Source: Deinococcus sp. LM3
GTDB taxonomy: Bacteria > Deinococcota > Deinococci > Deinococcales > Deinococcaceae
Length of the DNA: 51,763 nucleotides
NCBI RefSeq assembly: GCF_002017875.1
Contig: NZ_MUFV01000008.1
Coordinates: 1 to 51,763, forward strand
Reading direction: 5' to 3'
Below are positions 30,899 to 38,234 of the stretch, piece by piece. The notes below the pieces were generated by a model. It ran no database searches. It was not told where the DNA came from and saw only the letters and a program-made list of their open reading frames with translations. The position numbers and the translations under genes were made by a program. Each line of letters opens with the position of its first letter. The stretch's first letter is position 1.

Positions 30899-32592
30899 GG
30901 GTTCCTCTCGATGTAGCCGCGCAGGTCCGTCTGTGCACCCGCCGCCGCTTCCTGCGTGATCAGGCGCACGAGGCGGGACACCTCGCTCGCGCCGGGCTGC
31001 TGGAGTTTGATGGTCAGGCGCGTCAGCCCGGCGGCCGTGTGCTCCCCGGCGATCTCCGCCACGTCGCCCACGAGGTTCCCGCCTGGGTGGCCGGTCAGGG
31101 TGACGCTACTCAGCGCGCTGGGCAGGGCCGTGACCCTGAACTCGGTGGGCTCCTGCGCGGGCGGCCGCAGGCTGGACTGCGCGATGGTGTCCACCTTCAC
31201 GCGGTCCAGCCCGATGAACTCCAGCGCGTAGAGCTTCAGGCGCCCGGCGGGCACGGTGGACTGGCCACTGAGTGTCTCGAAGCTGAAGTTCACGGTGGCC
31301 GTGTACGGGGCGGGGGTGTCCACCGCCCAGGGGGCGCTTCGCAGGGACGCCAGGAACTCTTCCGGCAGCGGGCGCAGGCTGGTGACCTCACGGGGTGCGC
31401 CGCCCGTGTCGGTCAGGTGGAAGTCGAAGGCGGCCGTGGCGAAGTACGCGGTCGCGCCGGTCGGGTCGGGGAAGGAGTACTGAAGGGTGATCTCTCCCGG
31501 GAAACTGCTGGCGTTCAGGCCGTTCATGTCCAGGGAGTACAGGGCGCGCATCCCGACGACCGGGTCGGCGTTCGCGCCGGCCGGCACGCGGAACTGGAGG
31601 TAGGGGGAGCGGCTCACGCCGTCGTTCTGGGCGTACGTGGTGCCGCTGCCGTCCATGGCGTTGGCGATGTCGGTGAACCCGTCGTTCAGCACGTCGCTGA
31701 GCGGCAGGGTGCGGGTCAGGACGTCCGAGCCGTCCGGGACGATGGCTGCGTCCTGAAGGCCGTAGGTCTCGAAGCCTGCCGCGACGGTCTTGAGGGTATA
31801 GGTGGCGGGCTGGTACGGAACGCCGCGCGCAGTGAATCCGCCGCGAGTGACGATCCCGCCGGGGGTGATGGTCCCGGCGCCGTATCCGGCCGGGTAGACG
31901 GACACCACGTTCGGGGCGGTTCCGCTGGCGCGGCTGAGGGCGATCAGGGTCATCTCGGTGATGGCGTCGTCCCCGCTGACAGTGAGCAGGGCGAGGCTCT
32001 GCACGTCGTTCACGCCGAGCGTCAGGGTGGGCGGCTCGGGAGTGGCGAAGAAGAACCGTCCGTCCGGGAGCACGCCGAACGGCACGCCCCGCTGGGTGTC
32101 GAGGGTCTTGCCAAGGGTGTCGAGCGCCTGCCCGAGCTTCCGGAACGGCATGCTGAACTTCGTCAGCGTGCGTCCGGTCAGCGGGATGAGTGTCTCGTCG
32201 TAGGCGACGGCGGGGTGCCGGTACTTCTGGACGAGCGCTCGGACGATCACGGCCACGTCCACGTTCTCGAAGATCTCGTTCCCGATGATCCGGCGGCTGA
32301 GCAGGTCGCTCGCGCCGACGAGTTTCACGTCCCCGAAGTTCGGGTCCCTCGGGTGGGGGCACTCGACGACCGGCCCGTAGAAGATGGGCTGGCCGCCGAT
32401 GCTCAGGCGGATCAGGTCCCGGTTCCGGACGCCCAGGTCGGGGGCGCGGGCGCGCAGCTCGGCGGTGATGCCGTCGAGCAGGCGGGTGGTGCTCCAGGTA
32501 AACCCGCCGACGATGCCGGTGGGCTGGTCCTTGGTGCGGGTGGCCTTGACGGTGACGCCGTCCGGCGCGATCAGGTCGACTTGCCAGGGCAG
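30895..32592 (-). CDS. Phage tail-tip/baseplate hub-like protein with CTG start (565 aa)
   Basis: The coding frame continues upstream of the first ATG-like codon with convincing protein sequence (WQVDLIAPDGVTVKATRTK, WSTTRLLDGITAELRARAPD). The only start matching the very strong AAAGGAGGT (32601-32609) at 8 nt is CTG 32592; an in-frame stop lies just upstream. The protein is beta-rich with an early phage hub-like segment (LIRLSIGGQPIFYGPVVE) and a C-terminal jelly-roll-like half. Directly downstream of the tape measure, it is probably the distal tail or hub protein. A MITE-like repeat occupies the gap upstream and might have replaced the original start region. Confidence 0.7.
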   Translation of the reverse strand: MPWQVDLIAPDGVTVKATRTKDQPTGIVGGFTWSTTRLLDGITAELRARAPDLGVRNRDLIRLSIGGQPIFYGPVVECPHPRDPNFGDVKLVGASDLLSRRIIGNEIFENVDVAVIVRALVQKYRHPAVAYDETLIPLTGRTLTKFSMPFRKLGQALDTLGKTLDTQRGVPFGVLPDGRFFFATPEPPTLTLGVNDVQSLALLTVSGDDAITEMTLIALSRASGTAPNVVSVYPAGYGAGTITPGGIVTRGGFTARGVPYQPATYTLKTVAAGFETYGLQDAAIVPDGSDVLTRTLPLSDVLNDGFTDIANAMDGSGTTYAQNDGVSRSPYLQFRVPAGANADPVVGMRALYSLDMNGLNASSFPGEITLQYSFPDPTGATAYFATAAFDFHLTDTGGAPREVTSLRPLPEEFLASLRSAPWAVDTPAPYTATVNFSFETLSGQSTVPAGRLKLYALEFIGLDRVKVDTIAQSSLRPPAQEPTEFRVTALPSALSSVTLTGHPGGNLVGDVAEIAGEHTAAGLTRLTIKLQQPGASEVSRLVRLITQEAAAGAQTDLRGYIERNP

Positions 32593-32610
32593 GGTGAATC
32601 ACCTCCTTTC

Positions 32611-32748
32611 ATACGGACTCCGATTGAATGGGCTGCAAAGCCCGTTCAATCCGAGCGAAGCGAGTGGGAGCAACAGCGGGCTGCCGGACGTGGAGCCGGC
32701 AATCCGGTGAAGTTCCGGATTGTTGGCGAAACAAACGGCAGTCCGTAT
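32611..32748. repeat. 138-bp MITE-like repeat with terminal inverted repeats
   Basis: The segment begins ATACGGACTCCGATTG and ends CAAACGGCAGTCCGTAT, so the ends are a near-perfect inverted repeat (ATACGGACT and AGTCCGTAT exact). It has no coding capacity and fits between the tape measure stop (whose first base it overlaps) and the ribosome binding site of the next gene. It resembles small non-coding repeats known from Deinococcus. Confidence 0.7.
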
Positions 32749-33068
32749 CAGGTGCGGCCCGCGAGGTGCAGGGCATAGGAGCGCAGGTCGCTGAACGACT
32801 TGAGTTCCACGTGGCTTTCCGCCTGGACGCGCAGGCCGTCGTCCGCGAGGCGTTCCAGGACGGGCGTGACCTTCCGGAAGGCGGCGGCCACCTCGGTGGC
32901 GGACGCGCTGAAGTCCGTCATGTAGCTGGGGGCGGCGCTGACGGCCGTGGGTGCAGCAGCGAGGCCGAGATCCACGGCGGAGTTCCCGGTCTGACCGACC
33001 TGCTCCTGCACGTCCGTGCCGAACTGGCCCATCTTCTCGGCGGCGGGGACGAGGACGGTCTCGTAGAA
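32748..33068 (-). pseudogene. Tape measure protein, C-terminal part (cut by the Tn3-family transposon)
   Basis: The frame reads YETVLVPAAEKMGQFGTDVQ at the break and continues for about 100 residues to SYALHLAGRT. Removing the transposon and one TAGAA copy joins it in frame to the fragment ending ALTTF at 38241. It contains helical heptad-like sequence typical of tape measures and ends one base into the MITE-like repeat. The detached piece has only an internal ATG (33032). Confidence 0.85.
33064..33068. repeat. Left 5-bp target duplication TAGAA
   Basis: TAGAA lies directly outside the left end and recurs at 38236-38240 on the right. Five bases is typical for Tn3-family elements. Confidence 0.9.
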
Positions 33069-33187
33069 GGGCTTAACCTAGCGAAAGCCAATATTTTGGC
33101 CAAGTCGTTGAAGTCTCCAGAGTGGAGCCCGGGAGTCCTCCAATCGACGGCATCGCTGCCCCTGAGATTAGGTTTTAGCTGCGAACT

Positions 33188-33610
33188 TCACCTTGAGCGC
33201 CACGTCACCAAGCGGACATAGGTGAGGGCACCATCGATGCGCCACCAGGAGGGGTCTTCACCCGGGATGCCTACATTGATGCGTAAGACCAACTGATATG
33301 CCGGATGACAGTACGCCAAAACCGGACTTGCTGGTGCTTGCTTGAGCTGAGACAACGGTTGCCATCCACAGGTTGCAAATGCCCCTGGGTCGGCTATGAC
33401 ACTCGGATCATTCGTCCCCAATAACACGATTGCTTGGTATGACTCGTTGACTGTTTGGGTCGAGTAAGCTCCCTGAAAATGCGCAAGTGCGGCTTGGGGA
33501 AGTGGTGCGGGGCAGTTGAAATCGGACGCGGCGGATGCGACGCACAGATCACCTCCAAGTCCACTAGCAACAGCAAGTAGATCCATCAACGCCTTCACAT
33601 CAATCCCCAT
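33188..33610 (-). CDS. Transposon cargo protein of unknown function (140 aa)
   Basis: ATG 33610 is chosen because TATGGT lies 7 nt upstream, a leaderless arrangement; ATG 33622 is possible. The protein is soluble, with four Cys (in GDLCVA, FNCPAP, ATCGWQ, LAYCHP) and a Trp-rich end (SWWRIDGALTYVRLVTW). There is no signal peptide. A hairpin terminator separates it from the lipoprotein gene upstream, so it may be expressed separately. No family is recognised. It lies between the left end and the lipoprotein gene and is clearly inside the transposon. Confidence 0.5.
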   Translation of the reverse strand: MGIDVKALMDLLAVASGLGGDLCVASAASDFNCPAPLPQAALAHFQGAYSTQTVNESYQAIVLLGTNDPSVIADPGAFATCGWQPLSQLKQAPASPVLAYCHPAYQLVLRINVGIPGEDPSWWRIDGALTYVRLVTWRSR

Positions 33611-33622
33611 AGGCAAAACCAT

Positions 33623-33650
33623 AACAGAGGTGCCATGAGGCACCTCTGTT
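33623..33650 (-). terminator. Hairpin terminator of the cargo lipoprotein gene
   Basis: A 12-bp perfect stem AACAGAGGTGCC/GGCACCTCTGTT with a 4-nt loop starts 12 bases after the lipoprotein stop. Confidence 0.75.
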
Positions 33651-33662
33651 CCTACAAGCATC

Positions 33663-34346
33663 TCAATAAGGTTGAAGCACGAGGGGCTGCACGACGCTAG
33701 CGCGGTTGGCGGCTACGCTCCAGATACTCTCGCCTCGACCGAAAGTTTGTGCGCCATCACAGGACGCCTCGAGAAAGTACGCGAATGCGTAGCGTCCGGT
33801 CGCTGTGGTGTTTCCGCCCATAAACTTGCGTGCTGTCTGAGCGAAGCCATACCCGGTGCCAGTCGTAGAAGTGTACGGACCGAAGGTACGGTTGTTTGGG
33901 CCAACGACGGAGATGCTGTGGGTGACGGTTGCTCGAGCATCAATGCCGTCAAATGGGCTGGCATCGACGCAGCTAATACTGGCTCGTGACCAGGCGTCCA
34001 GACGACCCGCAACGATGCCGTTTACTTCCTCGGCAATTCGTGGCACTCCCACCCCAAGTTGCTGAGCACCGAGCTTGGGGAGATCCACAACGGAGGTTTC
34101 CTGCACCTCGCCTGTCGGCAGGATCGTATAGAGTACATCCTTCTTCATATCCTGAATCGAGTTCAGCCCGAGTTTGCGAAGCGCTGACTGTACTTCGGGC
34201 CGCTGGGTAACAATTTGGTCGTAGGTGGCGTCAAGCTGCTGCTGCGTGAATTCAGCAGTGGGCGCTTCGACCACATCCTGGGACTGTCCACAGGCGGTCA
34301 GGGCGGCAGCGATGACTGCCCAGCACAGCATTTGTTTGTGTAGCAT
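33663..34346 (-). CDS. Transposon cargo lipoprotein (227 aa)
   Basis: MLHKQMLCWAVIAAALTAC is a lipoprotein signal (lipobox LTAC, Cys 19); AAAGGAG precedes ATG 34346 at good spacing. A helical part (about 30-120, with QQQLDATYDQIVTQRP) is followed by a beta-rich part with two Cys (SISCVDASP and LEASCDGAQ). A surface lipoprotein is unusual cargo for a Tn3-family element, which more often carries resistance or catabolic genes. No family is recognised. The 34347-34490 stretch upstream should carry its promoter. Confidence 0.7.
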   Translation of the reverse strand: MLHKQMLCWAVIAAALTACGQSQDVVEAPTAEFTQQQLDATYDQIVTQRPEVQSALRKLGLNSIQDMKKDVLYTILPTGEVQETSVVDLPKLGAQQLGVGVPRIAEEVNGIVAGRLDAWSRASISCVDASPFDGIDARATVTHSISVVGPNNRTFGPYTSTTGTGYGFAQTARKFMGGNTTATGRYAFAYFLEASCDGAQTFGRGESIWSVAANRASVVQPLVLQPY

Positions 34347-34489
34347 ACGGCTCCTTTGAGCAACCAGTGAGATTTGGGGATGCTCGTTGGCATCGTACGG
34401 GGGCTTGCCTGGTACGGCACGCAGATATGACCGCCAGCCCTGAAAAAATATTCTGAGATTTCACAGCTTCAGCTCAGAAGGCTAGCCCT

Positions 34490-34681
34490 ACATGGGGTCA
34501 ATAGGTGAGGCGTCAAGCGAAAGCCACGATATGACTGGACCGCGACTGTGCGCCAAGCTTGCGGAAACGACCGTCTGTGCAATGTCTTGGACCATCTGAT
34601 GGCAGGCTACTTCCCACATTGCGAAACTATGTTGCACAATGAGCTGAATTGGCAACCTGTTTTCGCAACCCTGGAGGCCCC
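34490..34681. other. Probable resolution (res) region
   Basis: The gap between the divergent lipoprotein and resolvase genes contains several related half-sites (TGTGCAATGTC, TTGCGAAACTATGTTGCAC, TTTTCGCAACC). The position directly before the resolvase gene is where Tn3-family res sites lie. Exact sub-sites are not assigned. Confidence 0.5.
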
Positions 34682-35233
34682 ATGCAGATTGGCTATGCCC
34701 GCGTCAGCAAGCAACACGAACAGGACACCGCCGCGCAACTGCGGGCGCTGAAGGACGGTGGGGCTGAGCGCGTGTTCACCGAACACGCTTCGGGGGGCCG
34801 CTGGGACCGGCCCGAACTCCACAAGATGCTCGACCAGCTCAGAGAAGGGGATGTGGTCATCGTCTGGAAGCTGGACCGACTCAGCCGCAGCCTCAAGGAC
34901 CTGCTTCACCTGATGGAGCTGCTGGGAGATCGGGGCGTAGGCTTTCGCAGCTTGACGGAGGCCATCGACACCACCACCCCGGCGGGCCGAATGATGATGC
35001 AGATGGTGGGGGCCTTCGCGGAGTTCGAGCGGGCCATGATCCGGGAACGAACCCGCGCGGGCCTGGAACAGGCCCGGCTGGAAGGGCGTGTTGGAGGCCG
35101 CAAACGCAAGCTCTTGCCCCATCAGGAACAGGACATCCGCGAGTCGGTGGGGTCCGGGCGGCGGACAGCGGCGCAGTGTGCCCGCCTATTCGGGGTCCAT
35201 CCCAGCACCATCACCCGACTGCTCCGGCGTTAG
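34682..35233 (+). CDS. tnpR: Serine resolvase (183 aa)
   Basis: The catalytic serine is in IGYARVSK (about Ser 9), with the following Q and the R motifs (VWKLDRLSRSLKDL, FAEFERAMIRERTRAGL) of the resolvase/invertase family. The C-terminal HTH (AAQCARLFGVHPSTITRLL) binds res. ATG 34682 has GGAGG upstream. The length is normal, so it is probably functional in resolving cointegrates of this transposon. It is followed by tnpA after 7 bases. Confidence 0.95.
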   Translation: MQIGYARVSKQHEQDTAAQLRALKDGGAERVFTEHASGGRWDRPELHKMLDQLREGDVVIVWKLDRLSRSLKDLLHLMELLGDRGVGFRSLTEAIDTTTPAGRMMMQMVGAFAEFERAMIRERTRAGLEQARLEGRVGGRKRKLLPHQEQDIRESVGSGRRTAAQCARLFGVHPSTITRLLRR

Positions 35234-35240
35234 CTGGCGC

Positions 35241-38186
35241 GTGAAACACGACTGGTCCCCCGAAGAGCTGGCTGGGCAGTTCACCCTGACCCATCCAGAA
35301 CGGGCGTTCCTGGGCTTCAAGGGCGAGGCGGCCTCGCTAAGTCTGGCTGCGCTGCTCAAGACCTTTCAGCTCCAGGGCGAGTTTCTGGACCATCCCCAAG
35401 GGGTGCCCGGTGTGGTCGTCGATTTCCTGGCCCAGCAGCTTGCGGTCTCCCCGGCATGCTGGGCGGAGGTGGACTGGTCCACCCGAACCGCTCGGCGTTA
35501 CCGCGATGAGGTGGCACACTTCTGTGGCTTCCGGGCCTTTCGGGGGCTGGATGAAACCGCGTTGATCGCCCATCTCATGCCTCTGATCGCCGATCTCAAT
35601 TCAGACTCGGAAACCTTGAAACAGCAGGGACGAGAGTTTTTGCGGGGAGAGCGCCTCGTTCCGCCCACGGCGGAACGCCTGGGACGTTGCCTGCGCGCTG
35701 CCGTGAACAGGCAGGAAGCCCGCTGGTTGCAAGGCATTCAGGCTCGCCTCAAGCCCCAGTCCTGTCAGTCCTTGGACGCTTTGATCAGCACTGACGCGGC
35801 GGCAGATGACCTGCAACCCCTTCTGGTCATCCGCTCCACGCTGGCCGCGCTCAAGGACACCGCCGGGCGGGTCAAGGTGGACACCGTCCTCGAAGAACTC
35901 GCCAAGCTCGACGAATTGCGCGCCCTGGGGCTGACTTCCGAGGTTTTCACTGGCGTTCCGCCCAGAGTCGTCGGGCAGTACCGTCGCCGGGCGGCCAGCG
36001 AACCGCCCCGCGAATTGCGACGCCATCCCGCCCCCTTGCGCCATGTCCTGCTGGCCGCGCTGTGCTGGCAACGCCAGACCGAAGTCACCGATGACCTGGT
36101 GGAACTGCTCATCCGGGTGGCCCACCACATCGGCACCCACGCCGAGAGCAAGGTGGAGGCGGAGTTGCTGCGGCAACTCCGGCGGGTCAGGGGCAAGAGT
36201 GCGCTGCTGTTCAAGCTGGCGAAGGCCGCCCGCGCTCAGCCGGAAGGAGCAGTACGGGAAGTGATCTATCCGGTGGTGCCGGAGCCGGTTCTCGATGACC
36301 TGATCCGCGAGATGGAGGCCGAGGGCAACTATGACCGCCAGGTGCGCCTGGTTACGCGCAATTCCTACGGCCACCATTATCGCCGGGCCATCTCGTTGCT
36401 GCTGGACGCCCTGACCTTCCGCTGCAATAACGACCGCCACCGGCCCATCATGCGGGCGCTGGAGCTGCTGGCGAAATACCGGGACCGCCGGACCTTGACC
36501 TTTCCCCTGAACGAGGACGTGCCGCTGGGTGGTGTCGTCAAGGACGACTGGCAGGCCCTGGTCCTCGATGACGTCGAGGGGCGCAAGGTCAACCGCGTCA
36601 CCTACGAGATGTGCGTCCTGACCACGCTGCGTGACAAGATCCGCTGCAAGGAGGTCTGGGTCGAGGGAGCCGGGCGTTTCCGCAATCCCGATGAGGACCT
36701 TCCCGGCGACTTCGAGCAGAAACGGGCCGAGTACTACTCGGCCCTGGCCCAACCGGGTGAAGCTCAGACGTTTACCCGTCAGCTTCGCACCCACATGGAA
36801 ACCGCGCTGGACGCACTGAACACCGATCTTCCCACCAACGCCAGAGTCAAGCTGGTCACGTCGAAGAAGGGGAAGGGGCGGCTGTCAATCTCGCCGCTGG
36901 CCGCCCTCCCCGAACCGCAGAACATCACCCGGCTGGCCGCGGCGCTGGTACAGCGCTGGCCGATGACCAACCTGCTGGATGTCCTGAAAGAAACGGAACT
37001 GCGGACCGGGTTCACCACCGCCTTCCATTCGGTGGCAGCCCGTGAGGTGCTGAGCCGTGAGGTGGTGCAGCGCCGATTGCTGCTGTGTCTGCACGGCATC
37101 GGCACCAACGCGGGCCTGAAGCGGATGTGCAGTGGGGGCGGGGAGGACAGCTTCGCTGACCTCCAGTACATCCGTCGTCGCTACGTCCACAAGGAACACC
37201 TCCGGGCAGCGATCAGCCGCGTGTGCAACGCCATCTTTCAGGCTAGGGACGCCACGCTGTGGGGCGAGGCCACCACCGCCTGCGCCTCGGACAGCAAGAA
37301 GTTCGGGGCCTGGGACCAGAACCTGATGACCGAGTGGCACGCCCGCTACGGCGGTCCCGGCGTGATGGTGTACTGGCACGTCGAGCAGCATTCGGTGTGC
37401 ATTTACAGCCAGCTCAAAAGCTGTTCCAGCAGCGAGGTGGCCGCCATGATCGAGGGCGTGCTTCGGCACGACACCGAGATGGCGGTGGACAAGAATTACG
37501 TAGACACCCACGGCCAGAGCGAGGTGGGCTTCGCATTCTGTCAGCTACTCGGCTTTCAGCTTCTGCCGCGTCTGAAGAACATCAAGCACCAGAAGCTGTA
37601 CCGCCCCAATAAGGGCGAGCCAGAAAAATACGTCCACCTGCAAGCGATCCTGACCCGCCCGATCCAGTGGGAGCTGATCGAGCAGCAATACGATGAGATG
37701 ATCAAGCTCGCCACCGCCCTGCGGCTGGGGACGGCGGACGCCGAGAGCATCCTGCGGCGCTTTACCCGCCAGAACGTGCAGCACCCGACGTACCGGGCGC
37801 TGGCTGAGTTGGGGAAAGCGGTGAAAACCGCTTTCCTGTGCGACTATCTGCGCCAAGAGAGCCTGCGCCGCGAGATCCACGAGGGCTTGCAGGTGATCGA
37901 GTCGTGGAACAGCGCCAACGACTTCATCCTGTACGGCAAGGGTGGCGAGTTCACCAGCAACCGCATCGAGGAGCAGGAAATCCAGATGCTGGGCCTGCAC
38001 CTGCTCCAGGTCAGCCTGGTCTACGTCAATACGCTGATGATGCAGCAGGTGCTGTCAGAGCCGGAGTGGCAGGGGCAGTTGACCGGGGCGGACCTGCGGG
38101 CCTTGACCCCACTGAAGTGGCAGCACATCAATCCCTACGGCACCTTCACGCTGAATATGCATGAGCGGCTGCCACTCAGGGTCTAG
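35241..38186 (+). CDS. tnpA: Tn3-family transposase (981 aa)
   Basis: GTG 35241 lies just after the resolvase stop. The N-terminal part is a DNA-binding region. The C-terminal DDE domain has ACASDSKKFGAWDQN (first Asp), a YVDTHGQSEVGFAF motif (second Asp) and NDFILYGKGGEFTSNRIEEQ near the Glu. The length of about 980 residues is typical of Tn3 TnpA. No frameshift is seen, so the element appears able to move. It ends 49 bases before the right inverted repeat. Confidence 0.95.
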   Translation: MKHDWSPEELAGQFTLTHPERAFLGFKGEAASLSLAALLKTFQLQGEFLDHPQGVPGVVVDFLAQQLAVSPACWAEVDWSTRTARRYRDEVAHFCGFRAFRGLDETALIAHLMPLIADLNSDSETLKQQGREFLRGERLVPPTAERLGRCLRAAVNRQEARWLQGIQARLKPQSCQSLDALISTDAAADDLQPLLVIRSTLAALKDTAGRVKVDTVLEELAKLDELRALGLTSEVFTGVPPRVVGQYRRRAASEPPRELRRHPAPLRHVLLAALCWQRQTEVTDDLVELLIRVAHHIGTHAESKVEAELLRQLRRVRGKSALLFKLAKAARAQPEGAVREVIYPVVPEPVLDDLIREMEAEGNYDRQVRLVTRNSYGHHYRRAISLLLDALTFRCNNDRHRPIMRALELLAKYRDRRTLTFPLNEDVPLGGVVKDDWQALVLDDVEGRKVNRVTYEMCVLTTLRDKIRCKEVWVEGAGRFRNPDEDLPGDFEQKRAEYYSALAQPGEAQTFTRQLRTHMETALDALNTDLPTNARVKLVTSKKGKGRLSISPLAALPEPQNITRLAAALVQRWPMTNLLDVLKETELRTGFTTAFHSVAAREVLSREVVQRRLLLCLHGIGTNAGLKRMCSGGGEDSFADLQYIRRRYVHKEHLRAAISRVCNAIFQARDATLWGEATTACASDSKKFGAWDQNLMTEWHARYGGPGVMVYWHVEQHSVCIYSQLKSCSSSEVAAMIEGVLRHDTEMAVDKNYVDTHGQSEVGFAFCQLLGFQLLPRLKNIKHQKLYRPNKGEPEKYVHLQAILTRPIQWELIEQQYDEMIKLATALRLGTADAESILRRFTRQNVQHPTYRALAELGKAVKTAFLCDYLRQESLRREIHEGLQVIESWNSANDFILYGKGGEFTSNRIEEQEIQMLGLHLLQVSLVYVNTLMMQQVLSEPEWQGQLTGADLRALTPLKWQHINPYGTFTLNMHERLPLRV

Positions 38187-38234
38187 CGGGTACAGGCGAG
38201 TTGGACAAATTTTTGTCCTTCGCTAGGTTAAGCC

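Noticed and set aside
28222..32778. Long + strand frames over the tail fibre and baseplate genes (about 830 and 640 codons)
   Set aside because: They are antisense shadows in GC-rich sequence. The minus-strand frames have coherent domains, coupling overlaps and ribosome binding sites.
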